In this document: one piece after another, positions 1 to 8,309 of the stretch
Layout of the letters: each line of letters begins with the position of its first letter
Position numbering within the stretch: the first letter of the stretch is position 1
NCBI RefSeq assembly: GCF_050483325.1
Contig: NZ_JBCMYF010000011.1
Coordinates: forward strand, 124,001-188,000
Direction of reading: 5' to 3'
Source: Bacillus_P idriensis_A
GTDB lineage: Bacteria; Bacillota; Bacilli; Bacillales; Bacillaceae
DNA: 64,000 nucleotides
The notes under the pieces: model-generated
Told to the model about the DNA's origin: nothing
Databases searched by the model: none
What the model saw: only the letters and a program-made list of their open reading frames with translations
Translations under genes and position numbers: made by a program

Positions 1-1
1 T

Positions 2-1249
2 TCGCGAAGAAAACAATTGTTCCAGCATCAAGAGGTCAGCAGCATCAAGATGTTCAACTCACTGAGCAAAACCAAGCTGCCTCTAATGTATATCACCATC
101 GATAATTTTGATCTCGTGAAAGAAGAAATGCAGGAACTTGAAACGCAGCTGATTCAATTTGCGCGTGATGGCCAGTCTCTTGGCATCTATATGGTTTTTA
201 CAGCGACAAGAGTACAGTCTGTCCGTCAATCTTTGATGAACAGCATGAAAACGAAAATTCTTCATTACCTTATGGATACGACTGAAACATATATGGCTAT
301 TGGAAAGGTTCCGTTTGCACCTGAACCTATTCCGGGACGCGCCATCATCAAGAAGGATCAGGCCTATTTCTCTCAAGTTTTCCTTCCCGCTGACGGCGGC
401 GATGATTACGAGCTGCTTGATTCCATCAAAGATGATATTGGAATGCTGAAGGAGAAGTATAAAGGTGCCAAGCTTCCTCGTCCGGTCCCAATGCTTCCTG
501 CTGAACTGACCATGATCAACTTTACACAGTTCACAGATGACGCCCAGAAAACAGGGGTTATCCCAATCGGACTCGATGAAGAGCATGTACAGCCTGTCAG
601 TGTAAATCTGGCCAAAACGAAGCACTGTCTCGTACTCGGCCAGACTCAAAAAGGAAAGACAAATGTACTTAAAGTCATCCTGAACACAGCCCTGCTTCAG
701 CCGGCCGAATCAATCGGCGTATTCGATTCGATTGACCGCGGCCTGTCAAGCTATGCTTCAGAAGAAAAGGTTGCCTATCTTGATACGAAAGAACAAATAT
801 CGTCGTGGCTCGATACAACAGAAGAACTTCTTAAAGACAGAGAACAAACTTATCTTACAGCTATTCAGCAAGGGGTTGTAAATAATCTCGCATTCTCCCC
901 GGTCATGCTTGTCGTTGATGGATATTCAAGGTTCCAGCAGTCTCTTGACAGTATGCTGCAGGAGCGATTGACGAGATTCATGAAAAATTACAGCCACCTT
1001 GGCTTTAACGTGATTGTTTCAGGAAATAACAATGAGCTGACAAAAGGATTTGATGCATTCACAAGTGAAATCAAGCAAATCCGCCAGGCGCTCATCTTAA
1101 TGAAAAAATCAGAGCAAACTCTGTACACCTTGCCATACAGCAGAAAAGAAAGCGATATACACCCTGGCTTTGGATATTATGTGGAAAATGGCAAAGAAAC
1201 GAAAATACAAATTCCTCTTTGTGCCATTGAAAGGAAGATCTACACATGA
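2..1249 (+). CDS. essC: EssC/YukB type VII secretion ATPase, C-terminal part (5' end outside window)
   Basis: Membrane-anchored FtsK/SpoIIIE-type motor of the type VII (Ess/Yuk) system, which drives export of WXG100/LXG substrates. The reading frame is open from base 2, so only about 415 C-terminal residues are visible. They hold the end of the second ATPase domain (FTATRVQS region) and the whole third domain with a Walker A motif GQTQKGKT at bases 638-661. The Walker B position reads LVVDG without the usual acidic pair, in line with the degenerate third ATPase known in this family. The stop overlaps the esaA start (ATGA, 1246-1249), so the two are translationally coupled. The downstream order esaA-essA matches the B. 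subtilis yuk locus, which makes the assignment firm. Confidence 0.93.
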   Translation, partial: SRRKQLFQHQEVSSIKMFNSLSKTKLPLMYITIDNFDLVKEEMQELETQLIQFARDGQSLGIYMVFTATRVQSVRQSLMNSMKTKILHYLMDTTETYMAIGKVPFAPEPIPGRAIIKKDQAYFSQVFLPADGGDDYELLDSIKDDIGMLKEKYKGAKLPRPVPMLPAELTMINFTQFTDDAQKTGVIPIGLDEEHVQPVSVNLAKTKHCLVLGQTQKGKTNVLKVILNTALLQPAESIGVFDSIDRGLSSYASEEKVAYLDTKEQISSWLDTTEELLKDREQTYLTAIQQGVVNNLAFSPVMLVVDGYSRFQQSLDSMLQERLTRFMKNYSHLGFNVIVSGNNNELTKGFDAFTSEIKQIRQALILMKKSEQTLYTLPYSRKESDIHPGFGYYVENGKETKIQIPLCAIERKIYT

Positions 1250-4143
1250 CAGATCAAAGAAAGCATACGATTAAAATGATAGCTGCGGTGCTGCTTATCT
1301 TGGCAGTGCCCGCTCTGTTCTTTCAATTCATCGGGGACAACCCGCTTGAAATAAAAGAGAAAGCTACGAGAAATATTGCTGTCGTTAATGAGGACATCGG
1401 AACGGAAAAAGCAGAAGGAGAAAATATAAAAGCTGAACCTGTTCAATTCGGCAAGGAAGTTGCAGCGATTCTTGATAAGGATTCCCAGTATGACTGGACA
1501 ATCTTAAGCAGAAGTGCAGCAGTTAACGGGCTGAAAAACGGGCAGTATGACGCTGTTATTTATATTCCTTCCAATTTTTCTGCCAACATCTTAACATATG
1601 ATGAACAGCAGCCTTCAAAAGCAGAATTTGAATATGTGGTCCAAAATCAGCTGAATGCTGAAAACAGACAAAGAGTGCTCCGGGCGCTTGAAGATGCGAC
1701 AGGCCGCGTAAATAAGCAAATGTCATCCCTTTACTGGAGCTATGTCTCGCAGGACATGGAGAATGTCAGAGAAGAGTTTGACCGCATTCTTGAAAAGGAA
1801 ATTGCCTTTCAAAATGCCATGCTGAATTTCTATAAACCAAGCTCTAAAGATTTGGCAGGGGAATTAAATCAGCAAAAACAAATGCTTGAGCAGCTCCAAA
1901 CGACAATGAAACAGGCTGAAGAAAAGTCGCCGGAACGAAAAAACACGGTTCAGCAATTCGAGAAAAATTTAGCCTCATTTGTCAAGTATGTTGAAGAATA
2001 TCAGGCCTATCAGGAAGATCAGCAGCAGCTATTGACGCTTGCTCAGCAGGAAAGCATTACAGCCATACAGGGCGGCAGTGCACAAGTCGATCAAATGCAG
2101 AATGAAACACAGCAGCAATTTAACGAACGAGGAAGCATGCTTGCTTCAAAAATGACGGACATTCAGCAGCAGCTTGATCAGAATCAGGAAACAGCTAAAG
2201 CATATGGGAATGTAAGGCTCAGCCAGACAGAACGCCAGGCAAGAGAGCTTGAAGCAGTTCATCGTAATTATGTAGATATGTATATTATGAAGGATAATCA
2301 GGATGCACTGAACCGTCTTGAAGGTGAACTTATTCCTCTCAGGGAAAGCCTTAAGCAAGGGAATCCAGGTGAGGAACCAGGCAACGGGGAGGAAGGACCG
2401 CCTGAAGATGGCGGAGATGTCACTCAGCCAGAAGCTCCAGGTGAAAATGAAAGTCCGGCTAACATGGAAGAGGAGCGGGCTAAGATTCTTGCTGTTTCAG
2501 AACAGCTTAAAAATCTCAAGGCCATTCTAGAAACGATTCCGGAGCCTAAACCAGAACAAGTAACACAAGCTTTAACTGAATTAGAAGACATGTCAGGAAA
2601 GCTTGCTGCAATCGAAGAATCAATAAAGTCAAAAGAAAATCAGAATTCATGGAAAGGCGAGTATGATAAATTGCTTGTTCTCTATGAAAAGCTGACAGAA
2701 GAAAATGCAAATCTATTAGAAGAAAATCAGCTTCTAAAAGATGAAATCAGCAAACTGGCAGAAAAGATAAACGTGCTGACAGATAATATGAACTCAGGTT
2801 CAGCATCCATCATTGAACAGGAACAAACGATACTTAACTTGCTCAGTCCTGAAAGAAAGCAAAGACTTGAGAGTGTGTTCAGCGGGCCGATCGGAACTGC
2901 ATCAATGAACGATGTGCTGAAATACCATACGGTTTTATCTCAGTACGAGGCAGCCGCCAAGCGTATGAATACGACTTCAGATCCAGCCAAAGATGCTGTC
3001 CTTGCAGATGAGATGCAAAAAACAAAAGTAAAAACTATTCTATCTATCAATGAAACAGAACAAGGCGCATGGGACAAGCTGAATCAGGAGCTGCCGGCAA
3101 CGGAAGAAGAAATGAAAGAAGTCCAGGCTTCCGCTCTTGCATTCATGGATGAATACAGCAAGGAGCTGGATGCTCAGCAGGCAGCTATACTAGAGGATCT
3201 TTCATCTATGGAAGAGAGCGCAAATAGCGTACTGAGCCAAGTTCAGGAATCAGAAAATACAGCTTCGGGAATGCCGCTTGAAAACTCGGACGGTACTGTC
3301 CTTGTAGTCAATCAGCAAAATATCAGCCAGGAATTAGTCATGATTACAGACTTGATGAATTCACTTGGAGAAAGACAGGAGACGGTTGTAAGCAGTACAG
3401 ATGTCCTCCAGCAAAAAGTGAATGAAGTTCAATCTGAAGCAGACGTTTTAAATGATAAATGGGCGACAAATGTAGCCTCAACACAGCTTGTAAGAGATGA
3501 CGTCTTCAGTATACTCGGCAATACGTTTGTAGACGGTCAGAACAACGGGTATGTTTATGAACATCTTGCCAATCCGCTGCAAATTAGCGGAGAAGCACCT
3601 GCTGCACAGGCTAAAGCGGTGCCGCCGGTCGTGATTCTTGTTATCATCCTTATCAGCAGCTTGCTGATCGGATTCTTCAGTCATTACTTCAAAGCAGCGC
3701 CGTTATTAGTAAGAGGCTCTATGTTTGGTCTATTAAACTTAATTGTCGGGCTCATCATCAGCGTGTTCGGTTTAAATATTTACACTCTCACTGATGAACG
3801 CGCGATACAATGGTCAATCTTTACTGTGCTGCTGTTACTTGCAGCATCAACAATCGTAAGAGTTTCGTTTTTGCTCGGCAATTTCGCAGGCTGGCTTGCA
3901 AGTGTAGGCCTCGTTGCCTTCTTTGTCAGTCCGCTGCTTGCTTTAGCCGCGCCAAACTTCACATACGAAGATCCGATGTCAGAGGTGTACATCTCGATTC
4001 AGTATGATGCAAATAATTTATTTACTCAGGGAGTGATGGTGCTTATCGGCATTATCCTTGTTCTGACCATCCTGCCGTTTGTTGTGAATGCTCTTAAAAA
4101 CTCAAACGAAAAGGCCAATCAGGAACATGCCCATGAAGCGTAA
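1246..4143 (+). CDS. esaA: EsaA/YueB type VII secretion membrane protein
   Basis: Large accessory membrane protein of the Ess/Yuk secretion machine; the B. subtilis homologue YueB is also the SPP1 phage receptor. The 965 residues show one N-terminal membrane helix (about residues 10-28), a very long Gln/Glu-rich extracellular coiled-coil stalk (about 150-790) and several hydrophobic segments after residue 790, ending in a charged tail. Length and topology fit EsaA. An acidic Pro/Gly-rich insert (about residues 374-410, bases 2365-2475) interrupts the coiled coil and looks like a flexible hinge; such surface regions often vary between strains. The start overlaps the essC stop by 4 bp and the 3' end overlaps essA. 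Confidence 0.93.
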   Translation: MTDQRKHTIKMIAAVLLILAVPALFFQFIGDNPLEIKEKATRNIAVVNEDIGTEKAEGENIKAEPVQFGKEVAAILDKDSQYDWTILSRSAAVNGLKNGQYDAVIYIPSNFSANILTYDEQQPSKAEFEYVVQNQLNAENRQRVLRALEDATGRVNKQMSSLYWSYVSQDMENVREEFDRILEKEIAFQNAMLNFYKPSSKDLAGELNQQKQMLEQLQTTMKQAEEKSPERKNTVQQFEKNLASFVKYVEEYQAYQEDQQQLLTLAQQESITAIQGGSAQVDQMQNETQQQFNERGSMLASKMTDIQQQLDQNQETAKAYGNVRLSQTERQARELEAVHRNYVDMYIMKDNQDALNRLEGELIPLRESLKQGNPGEEPGNGEEGPPEDGGDVTQPEAPGENESPANMEEERAKILAVSEQLKNLKAILETIPEPKPEQVTQALTELEDMSGKLAAIEESIKSKENQNSWKGEYDKLLVLYEKLTEENANLLEENQLLKDEISKLAEKINVLTDNMNSGSASIIEQEQTILNLLSPERKQRLESVFSGPIGTASMNDVLKYHTVLSQYEAAAKRMNTTSDPAKDAVLADEMQKTKVKTILSINETEQGAWDKLNQELPATEEEMKEVQASALAFMDEYSKELDAQQAAILEDLSSMEESANSVLSQVQESENTASGMPLENSDGTVLVVNQQNISQELVMITDLMNSLGERQETVVSSTDVLQQKVNEVQSEADVLNDKWATNVASTQLVRDDVFSILGNTFVDGQNNGYVYEHLANPLQISGEAPAAQAKAVPPVVILVIILISSLLIGFFSHYFKAAPLLVRGSMFGLLNLIVGLIISVFGLNIYTLTDERAIQWSIFTVLLLLAASTIVRVSFLLGNFAGWLASVGLVAFFVSPLLALAAPNFTYEDPMSEVYISIQYDANNLFTQGVMVLIGIILVLTILPFVVNALKNSNEKANQEHAHEA

Positions 4144-4630
4144 AGCAGTCATATGGTTCTCCTTATTCCTGCTCATCTTTGTCTTTACAAGCTGGAGGCC
4201 GGGACATGCGGAGACAGTAACAAACCTTGAGGAGCTGGATCCTAATGTTTATGAGGAAAAAGAGCTTAAGGAAAACACGGAATATCTGCATGAGGAATCA
4301 CTGTATGAAAAAAGAACCACTATACCGGAGGAGCAAAAAGATCTAACCTTTGAAAAGCCGTCCAGTGACCAAAAGGACGAGTTGCAGGAACAGCTCTTCA
4401 CTGATTACACAAAAGAGAAAAACACGATTAAATCCAAAGCTGAACAACTGGATTTATTCTCAGGCAGTGCAGAACCATCATTGAGTATGACAGAAACGGT
4501 AAATTCTGATACAACCCAAAACTCGGGCTTAATGATGACGTATATTCTCCTGATTGCCATTGGCGTCATCCTGATGCTCGGACTTTTGATTCCAAAGATG
4601 ACACAAAGTAAAAAACAGATTAAGAATTGA
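4133..4630 (+). CDS. essA: EssA/YueC type VII secretion membrane protein
   Basis: Small accessory membrane protein of the type VII secretion complex (YueC in B. subtilis). The product is about 165 residues: a signal-like hydrophobic N-terminus (VIWFSLFLLIFVFT), an acidic extracytoplasmic domain, a C-terminal membrane helix (MMTYILLIAIGVILMLGLLI) and a short basic tail. The ATG at 4133 is chosen because it places the hydrophobic segment right after MKRK; an in-frame ATG at 4127 (MPMKRK) is almost as good. The gene begins inside the last codons of esaA, so the three genes are one operon, closed by the hairpin at 4631. No YueD-like gene follows, unlike in B. subtilis. Confidence 0.85.
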   Translation: MKRKAVIWFSLFLLIFVFTSWRPGHAETVTNLEELDPNVYEEKELKENTEYLHEESLYEKRTTIPEEQKDLTFEKPSSDQKDELQEQLFTDYTKEKNTIKSKAEQLDLFSGSAEPSLSMTETVNSDTTQNSGLMMTYILLIAIGVILMLGLLIPKMTQSKKQIKN

Positions 4631-4660
4631 GGCAGCTTTATATAAGCTGTCTTTTTTTTC
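4631..4660 (+). terminator. Rho-independent terminator of the type VII operon
   Basis: GGCAGCTT (4631-4638), loop TATAT, AAGCTGTC (4644-4651), then eight T. It lies directly after the essA stop. Confidence 0.85.
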
Positions 4661-4812
4661 ACGCTTCTTTGTCTAGGCACGCGATGGACAATTTTCGCAA
4701 AAAGACCTTTTTACTGCTTGTTGTATTCCCTTACTTATTTTGGATGTAGAGCAAAAAACATCCTTCGTGCTATGATGATAGGAATCTTAGAATATGAAAG
4801 TGAAACGATCCT

Positions 4813-5502
4813 ATGAGAATAAATAAATATATAAGTGAAACAGGCTATTGCTCAAGACGTGAAACCGATCGGCTAATTGCCAACTGCCGGATTTCCATCA
4901 ATGGAGTCACCTGTGAGGCCGGAGACACAGTAGCTGAAGGAGATATCGTTTTAATCGACGGCAGTCCTATCCCGTCTAAAGCCGCGCCAGTTTATTTGGC
5001 TTTAAATAAACCAGTGGGTATTACTTGTACAGCAGCAAAGGAGGTTAAGGGAAATATCATTGATTTTATGGCTTTCCCGGAACGAATCTTTCCTGTAGGC
5101 CGGCTGGATAAAGCGTCAGAAGGGTTAATTTTACTCACAAATGATGGATCGATCGTAAATAAAATCATGCGGTCTGAACATGGCCATGAAAAAGAATATC
5201 TCGTCAAAGTAGATAAGCCATTTGACCATGACTTTATTCTTGGAATGTCAGGGGGAGTAGAAATACTCGGAGTGACAACCAAACCGTGTACAGTTGAGAA
5301 AATCAGTGATTCTGAATTCCGCATTATTTTAACGCAGGGACTTAATCGTCAGATCCGCAGAATGTGCAAGGTGTTTGGCTATAAGGTAGAGAGGCTTGAA
5401 AGAAAGCGAATCATGAATCTTTCTGTAGAAGGTTTAAAGAGCGGAGAGTGGCGCAAGTTGACATCGGGTGAGATCGAAGAGCTGATGAGCAGCCTGGTTT
5501 AA
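4813..5502 (+). CDS. rluF: RluF-type 23S rRNA pseudouridine synthase
   Basis: Converts a uridine of rRNA to pseudouridine; RluF in E. coli acts on U2604 of 23S rRNA. The 229 residues start with an S4 RNA-binding domain (RINKYISETGYCSRRETDRLI, residues 2-22 onward) and continue with the RsuA/RluF catalytic domain, whose active-site Asp lies in GRLDKASEG (residues 96-104, Asp99). The HEKEYLV and QGLNRQIRRMC signatures are present. Similarity to RluF is higher than to RluB or RsuA because of the FPVGRLDK and RIMNLSVEGL segments. The basic C-terminal extension of the E. coli protein is missing, as is common in Firmicutes. Single-gene unit. The sequence TGCTATGAT at 4768-4776 resembles an extended -10 element. 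The exact target uridine is inferred from the family. Confidence 0.88.
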   Translation: MRINKYISETGYCSRRETDRLIANCRISINGVTCEAGDTVAEGDIVLIDGSPIPSKAAPVYLALNKPVGITCTAAKEVKGNIIDFMAFPERIFPVGRLDKASEGLILLTNDGSIVNKIMRSEHGHEKEYLVKVDKPFDHDFILGMSGGVEILGVTTKPCTVEKISDSEFRIILTQGLNRQIRRMCKVFGYKVERLERKRIMNLSVEGLKSGEWRKLTSGEIEELMSSLV

Positions 5503-5547
5503 AGAAAAAACCGCGGGACACATCACATGTGCTCCGCTGTTTTTTTA
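5503..5547. terminator. Bidirectional terminator between converging genes
   Basis: GCGGGACACAT (5513-5523), loop CAC, ATGTGCTCCGC (5527-5537), with a T run on the right and an A run on the left. It serves rluF and the minus-strand gene that ends at 5545. Confidence 0.85.
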
Positions 5548-6003
5548 TGCTCTGAAGCCTTCTTCATGCAGATAATTTGCAGCTTCTTTATAAGTGGTAA
5601 ATGTGCCATCAAGGTTTAATCCGGCATACACATTCCACATATCATCTTCTTGGATCAAAATAAGAGTCTGTCCATCCTCATTTGTCCATGTTTCTTCTTC
5701 AAATTCTTCTGCTTGCGCGTCTTCCTGCACAGAAAGCGAATGAATGGATTTTTTGATAATGCTGCGTAATTCTTCTTCCGAGAAATCACGGATGTTAACC
5801 ATGCCTTTATCATTCACGGCATATCCTTTTACAGATTCAGCGTATACGAATCCATTTCCATTTGGATGAAGATGATAGACCACATTTTTCTTATCGTAAA
5901 TGCTATCTTCAAACTGAAAGTTGATTCTTCCAAGGGAAACGTTCTTTCTTTGCAATTCGTTAAATGTTTCAATAACAGCAAGCTTTTGTTCAAAAGTAAG
6001 CAT
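5545..6003 (-). CDS. Conserved hypothetical protein, 152 aa
   Basis: I do not recognise the family with certainty. The product is a soluble acidic protein with no signal peptide or membrane segment. The N-terminal half (LTFEQKLAVIETFNELQRKNVSLGRINF and later VVYHLHPNGNGFVYAE) looks like a small alpha/beta fold; residues 90-125 are rich in Glu/Gln (EDAQAEEFEEETWTNEDGQTLI), and the end reads LDGTFTTYKEAANYLHEEGFRA. The ribosome-binding site GGAGG stands 7 bases before the ATG at 6003, which supports real translation. The gene converges with rluF and diverges from the quinone oxidoreductase gene. Codon use looks native. Confidence 0.8.
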   Translation of the reverse strand: MLTFEQKLAVIETFNELQRKNVSLGRINFQFEDSIYDKKNVVYHLHPNGNGFVYAESVKGYAVNDKGMVNIRDFSEEELRSIIKKSIHSLSVQEDAQAEEFEEETWTNEDGQTLILIQEDDMWNVYAGLNLDGTFTTYKEAANYLHEEGFRA

Positions 6004-6172
6004 ATCTTTCCTCCGATAATCGATTCAATTTGCTTATTATATCACAAGCAGGCGAAAACCATTTATTTGCCTGGAATGAGTGAAGAAAATTATAGTAAAA
6101 GAAAGAAAGCAATATTAGGCAGCCTTTTCTGATAAACTAAATGCATAAAAATAGCTTGAGAGGAATGTTCAA

Positions 6173-7138
6173 ATGAGAGCACTTGTATTCAATCAATTCG
6201 GCGGACCTGAAGTATTGACTTCAGCAGAGATTAAAAAGCCTGTTCCGGGACCGAAAGAGGTTTTAATCAGAATGAAAGCAGTAGGGCTCAATTTTGCGGA
6301 TGTGTACCGCCGAAAAGGAAACTATCACTTAGAGGGAGAGCCTCCCTACATACTTGGATATGAGGGAGCAGGAATTGTTGAAGAAATCGGCAGTGAAGTA
6401 AGCGGCATTAAACCAGGTGACCGGGTTGGTTTTGCGGATGTTCCTCATTCTAATGCAGAGTTTACTGCAGCGCCCGTTGATAAGGTGATTCCTCTGCCAG
6501 ATGAGATTTCATTTGAAACAGCAGCTTCAGTGCTTTTGCAGGGGCTGACAGCTCAATATCTTACGTCTGACAGCTACAAGATTAAAGCGGGTGATACGGC
6601 TCTCGTTCACGCTGCAGCCGGGGGTGTAGGCCAGTTGCTCGTTCAGATCATTCGCTTTTTGGGCGGCAGAGTCATCGCGCTTGTCTCTACTGATGAAAAA
6701 GCAAACATTGCAAAAGCAGCAGGTGCAGAAAAAGCCATTGTCTATACAGAAGACTGGAAACAGAAGGTCCTTGGGGCAACAGCAGGAAAAGGAGCTGATG
6801 TCGTTTATGATTCAGTAGGCTCAACGCTTATGGACAGCTTTGCTGCAGCCCGCATTGGCGGAACCGTCGTATTCTACGGTATGGCAGGGGGAGATCCGGT
6901 GCATATTGACCCGAGAATGCTGATGGATACGTCAAAAACACTGACTGGCGGTGATCTCTGGAATGTACTTACGTCCAGAGAAGAGCGCATCTCAAGATCG
7001 AATCAGCTATTCGGCTGGATCCAGGAAGGCTCACTGCGGATCGCTGAACCTGCCCGTTTTCCTTTAGAAGATGGAGCAAAAGCGCACCGTTATCTTGAGA
7101 GCAGAAAAAGCACGGGGAAAATTGTGCTAATTCCATAA
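6173..7138 (+). CDS. Zinc-independent quinone oxidoreductase (MDR/QOR family)
   Basis: NADPH-dependent reductase of the medium-chain dehydrogenase/reductase superfamily, expected to reduce quinones or other unsaturated carbonyls in the cytoplasm. At 321 residues it has the usual length. It has the GroES-like N-terminal domain with LNFADVYRRKGNY (QOR signature, no catalytic zinc Cys/His set), then a Rossmann fold with HAAAGGVGQLLVQ (about residues 146-158) and the NADPH-binding stretch. The RBS GAGAGGA lies 8 bases before the ATG. It stands alone, closed by the hairpin at 7143. The substrate cannot be told from sequence. Confidence 0.87.
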   Translation: MRALVFNQFGGPEVLTSAEIKKPVPGPKEVLIRMKAVGLNFADVYRRKGNYHLEGEPPYILGYEGAGIVEEIGSEVSGIKPGDRVGFADVPHSNAEFTAAPVDKVIPLPDEISFETAASVLLQGLTAQYLTSDSYKIKAGDTALVHAAAGGVGQLLVQIIRFLGGRVIALVSTDEKANIAKAAGAEKAIVYTEDWKQKVLGATAGKGADVVYDSVGSTLMDSFAAARIGGTVVFYGMAGGDPVHIDPRMLMDTSKTLTGGDLWNVLTSREERISRSNQLFGWIQEGSLRIAEPARFPLEDGAKAHRYLESRKSTGKIVLIP

Positions 7139-7142
7139 GGGG

Positions 7143-7172
7143 GAGGCTGCTTTTTCAGCAGCCTCTTTTTTT
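7143..7172 (+). terminator. Terminator of the quinone oxidoreductase gene
   Basis: GAGGCTGCT (7143-7151), loop TTTTC, AGCAGCCTC (7157-7165), then seven T. Confidence 0.9.
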
Positions 7173-7189
7173 ATCTGCATATCATAAAC

Positions 7190-7320
7190 AGGCACTTCCG
7201 CTTTTCTTGTTGCCCAGCTCCATCACCCAACTCCCCGGCCAGAACGTCTCCGCCTGTAATGGCAAAAAGCGCCTTTTCAGGCGGACCCTTATCTGTCTGT
7301 CGGAGCTAAACGGGTTCTTA
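7190..7320 (-). repeat. Dispersed AGCGGA...CCCGTTTAGC repeat, copy with internal hairpin
   Basis: Read on the minus strand it runs AACCCGTTTAGCTC, CGACAGACAGATAAG, an inner hairpin (GTCCGCCTGAAAAGGCG region), GTTCTGGCCGGGGAG, TTGGGTGATGGAGCTGG and ends AAGAAAAGCGGAAGTGC. The same order of blocks is found at 15417-15560, where a different hairpin fills the middle. The repeat overlaps the last codons of the SDR gene that ends at 7289. Confidence 0.7.
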
Positions 7321-8155
7321 TTCCCACCTCACTTTCGCTCCAATCCCACAGCCTGGAGGCAAGCTCAATATCTCGGGCGCGCTCAGTCGGAAGCTCCATT
7401 TTTCTTTTATAAAAGTATTGCCCGGTTATATGTTCCACTTCAGAACTTTCTGCTAAGTAAATAGCTGTTTGTGCTCCTTGTTCTGGAGTGAGAAAGAAGG
7501 GTTTTAAAAGAGCAAAAACACCTTTTCCGAATCCTGTCTTTCGATTAACACCCAAACTTGTTGCTACTGCACCGGGGTGAAGTGCATTAACCGTTACTCC
7601 TGTACCCTGCAGTTTCTTTGCAAGTTCCGCGGTAAATAAAAGATTGGCAAGCTTCGATTGAGCGTACCCCTTCCAAACTGTAAAACCCTTAGTTAAATAT
7701 GGGTCATCAAAATGAATGTTTCCGATTTTATGGGCACCTGATGAGACATTTATGATCCTGCCCTGCGGTGATCGTGTTAAAGCAGGGAGCAATAGGTTGG
7801 TCAAAAGAAAATGACCAAGATGGTTTACGCCCATCATGCTTTCAAATCCATCTTCAGTAAGCTCCCGTTTTATCGTCACAACACCGGCATTATTGATTAA
7901 TACGTCCAAAGAATGATAGGCATCATCATATTGCCTTGCAAATTCCCTTATGCTTAAAAGAGATCCAAGATCACACTTCATAAGTTCAATTGCATTCGAC
8001 TTGCTTTCTCTTTTGGCCTGATCAAGTGCGGCCTGTCCGCGTTCTAGACTCCTGCACACCATGATGACATGTGCGCCCTTCTTAGCCATCTCAATTGCAG
8101 CAGCTAGCCCCATACCTGAATTTGCACCTGTAATCATCACTTTTTTACCTTTCAA
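7289..8155 (-). CDS. Short-chain dehydrogenase/reductase, retinol-dehydrogenase-like
   Basis: Cytoplasmic NAD(P)-dependent oxidoreductase of the classical SDR superfamily. The 288 residues contain the cofactor motif TGANSGMG (residues 9-16), NNAG (about 90), the catalytic Ser in NVSSGAHK and the Tyr/Lys pair in YAQSK (about 164-168). The spacing and the LNPxGP-type region (ALHPGAVATSLGV) are typical of the retinol-dehydrogenase/WWOX-like branch. The start has an RBS (AGGAGAGAAGAG) just upstream on the minus strand. The C-terminal residues (TRLAPTDR) are encoded inside a dispersed repeat, so the native end may have been replaced. Substrate unknown. Confidence 0.87.
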   Translation of the reverse strand: MKGKKVMITGANSGMGLAAAIEMAKKGAHVIMVCRSLERGQAALDQAKRESKSNAIELMKCDLGSLLSIREFARQYDDAYHSLDVLINNAGVVTIKRELTEDGFESMMGVNHLGHFLLTNLLLPALTRSPQGRIINVSSGAHKIGNIHFDDPYLTKGFTVWKGYAQSKLANLLFTAELAKKLQGTGVTVNALHPGAVATSLGVNRKTGFGKGVFALLKPFFLTPEQGAQTAIYLAESSEVEHITGQYFYKRKMELPTERARDIELASRLWDWSESEVGIRTRLAPTDR

Positions 8156-8309
8156 ACTCTTCTCTCCTTTTCGCTTTCCACAAATGCTGTTATTTTACGC
8201 TCAGATGCCTCTGTAAGCTTTCATTTCGTTCCGGCTATAGGGAAACCAGATCCTCTATATATCCGCGCATGCAGCCCTGTTTCTGAAACATTTTGATGAA
8301 CGTCCGTAT

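Noticed and set aside
83..649. ORF of 188 aa on the minus strand
   Set aside because: Antisense to essC, which has clear ATPase motifs; no RBS.
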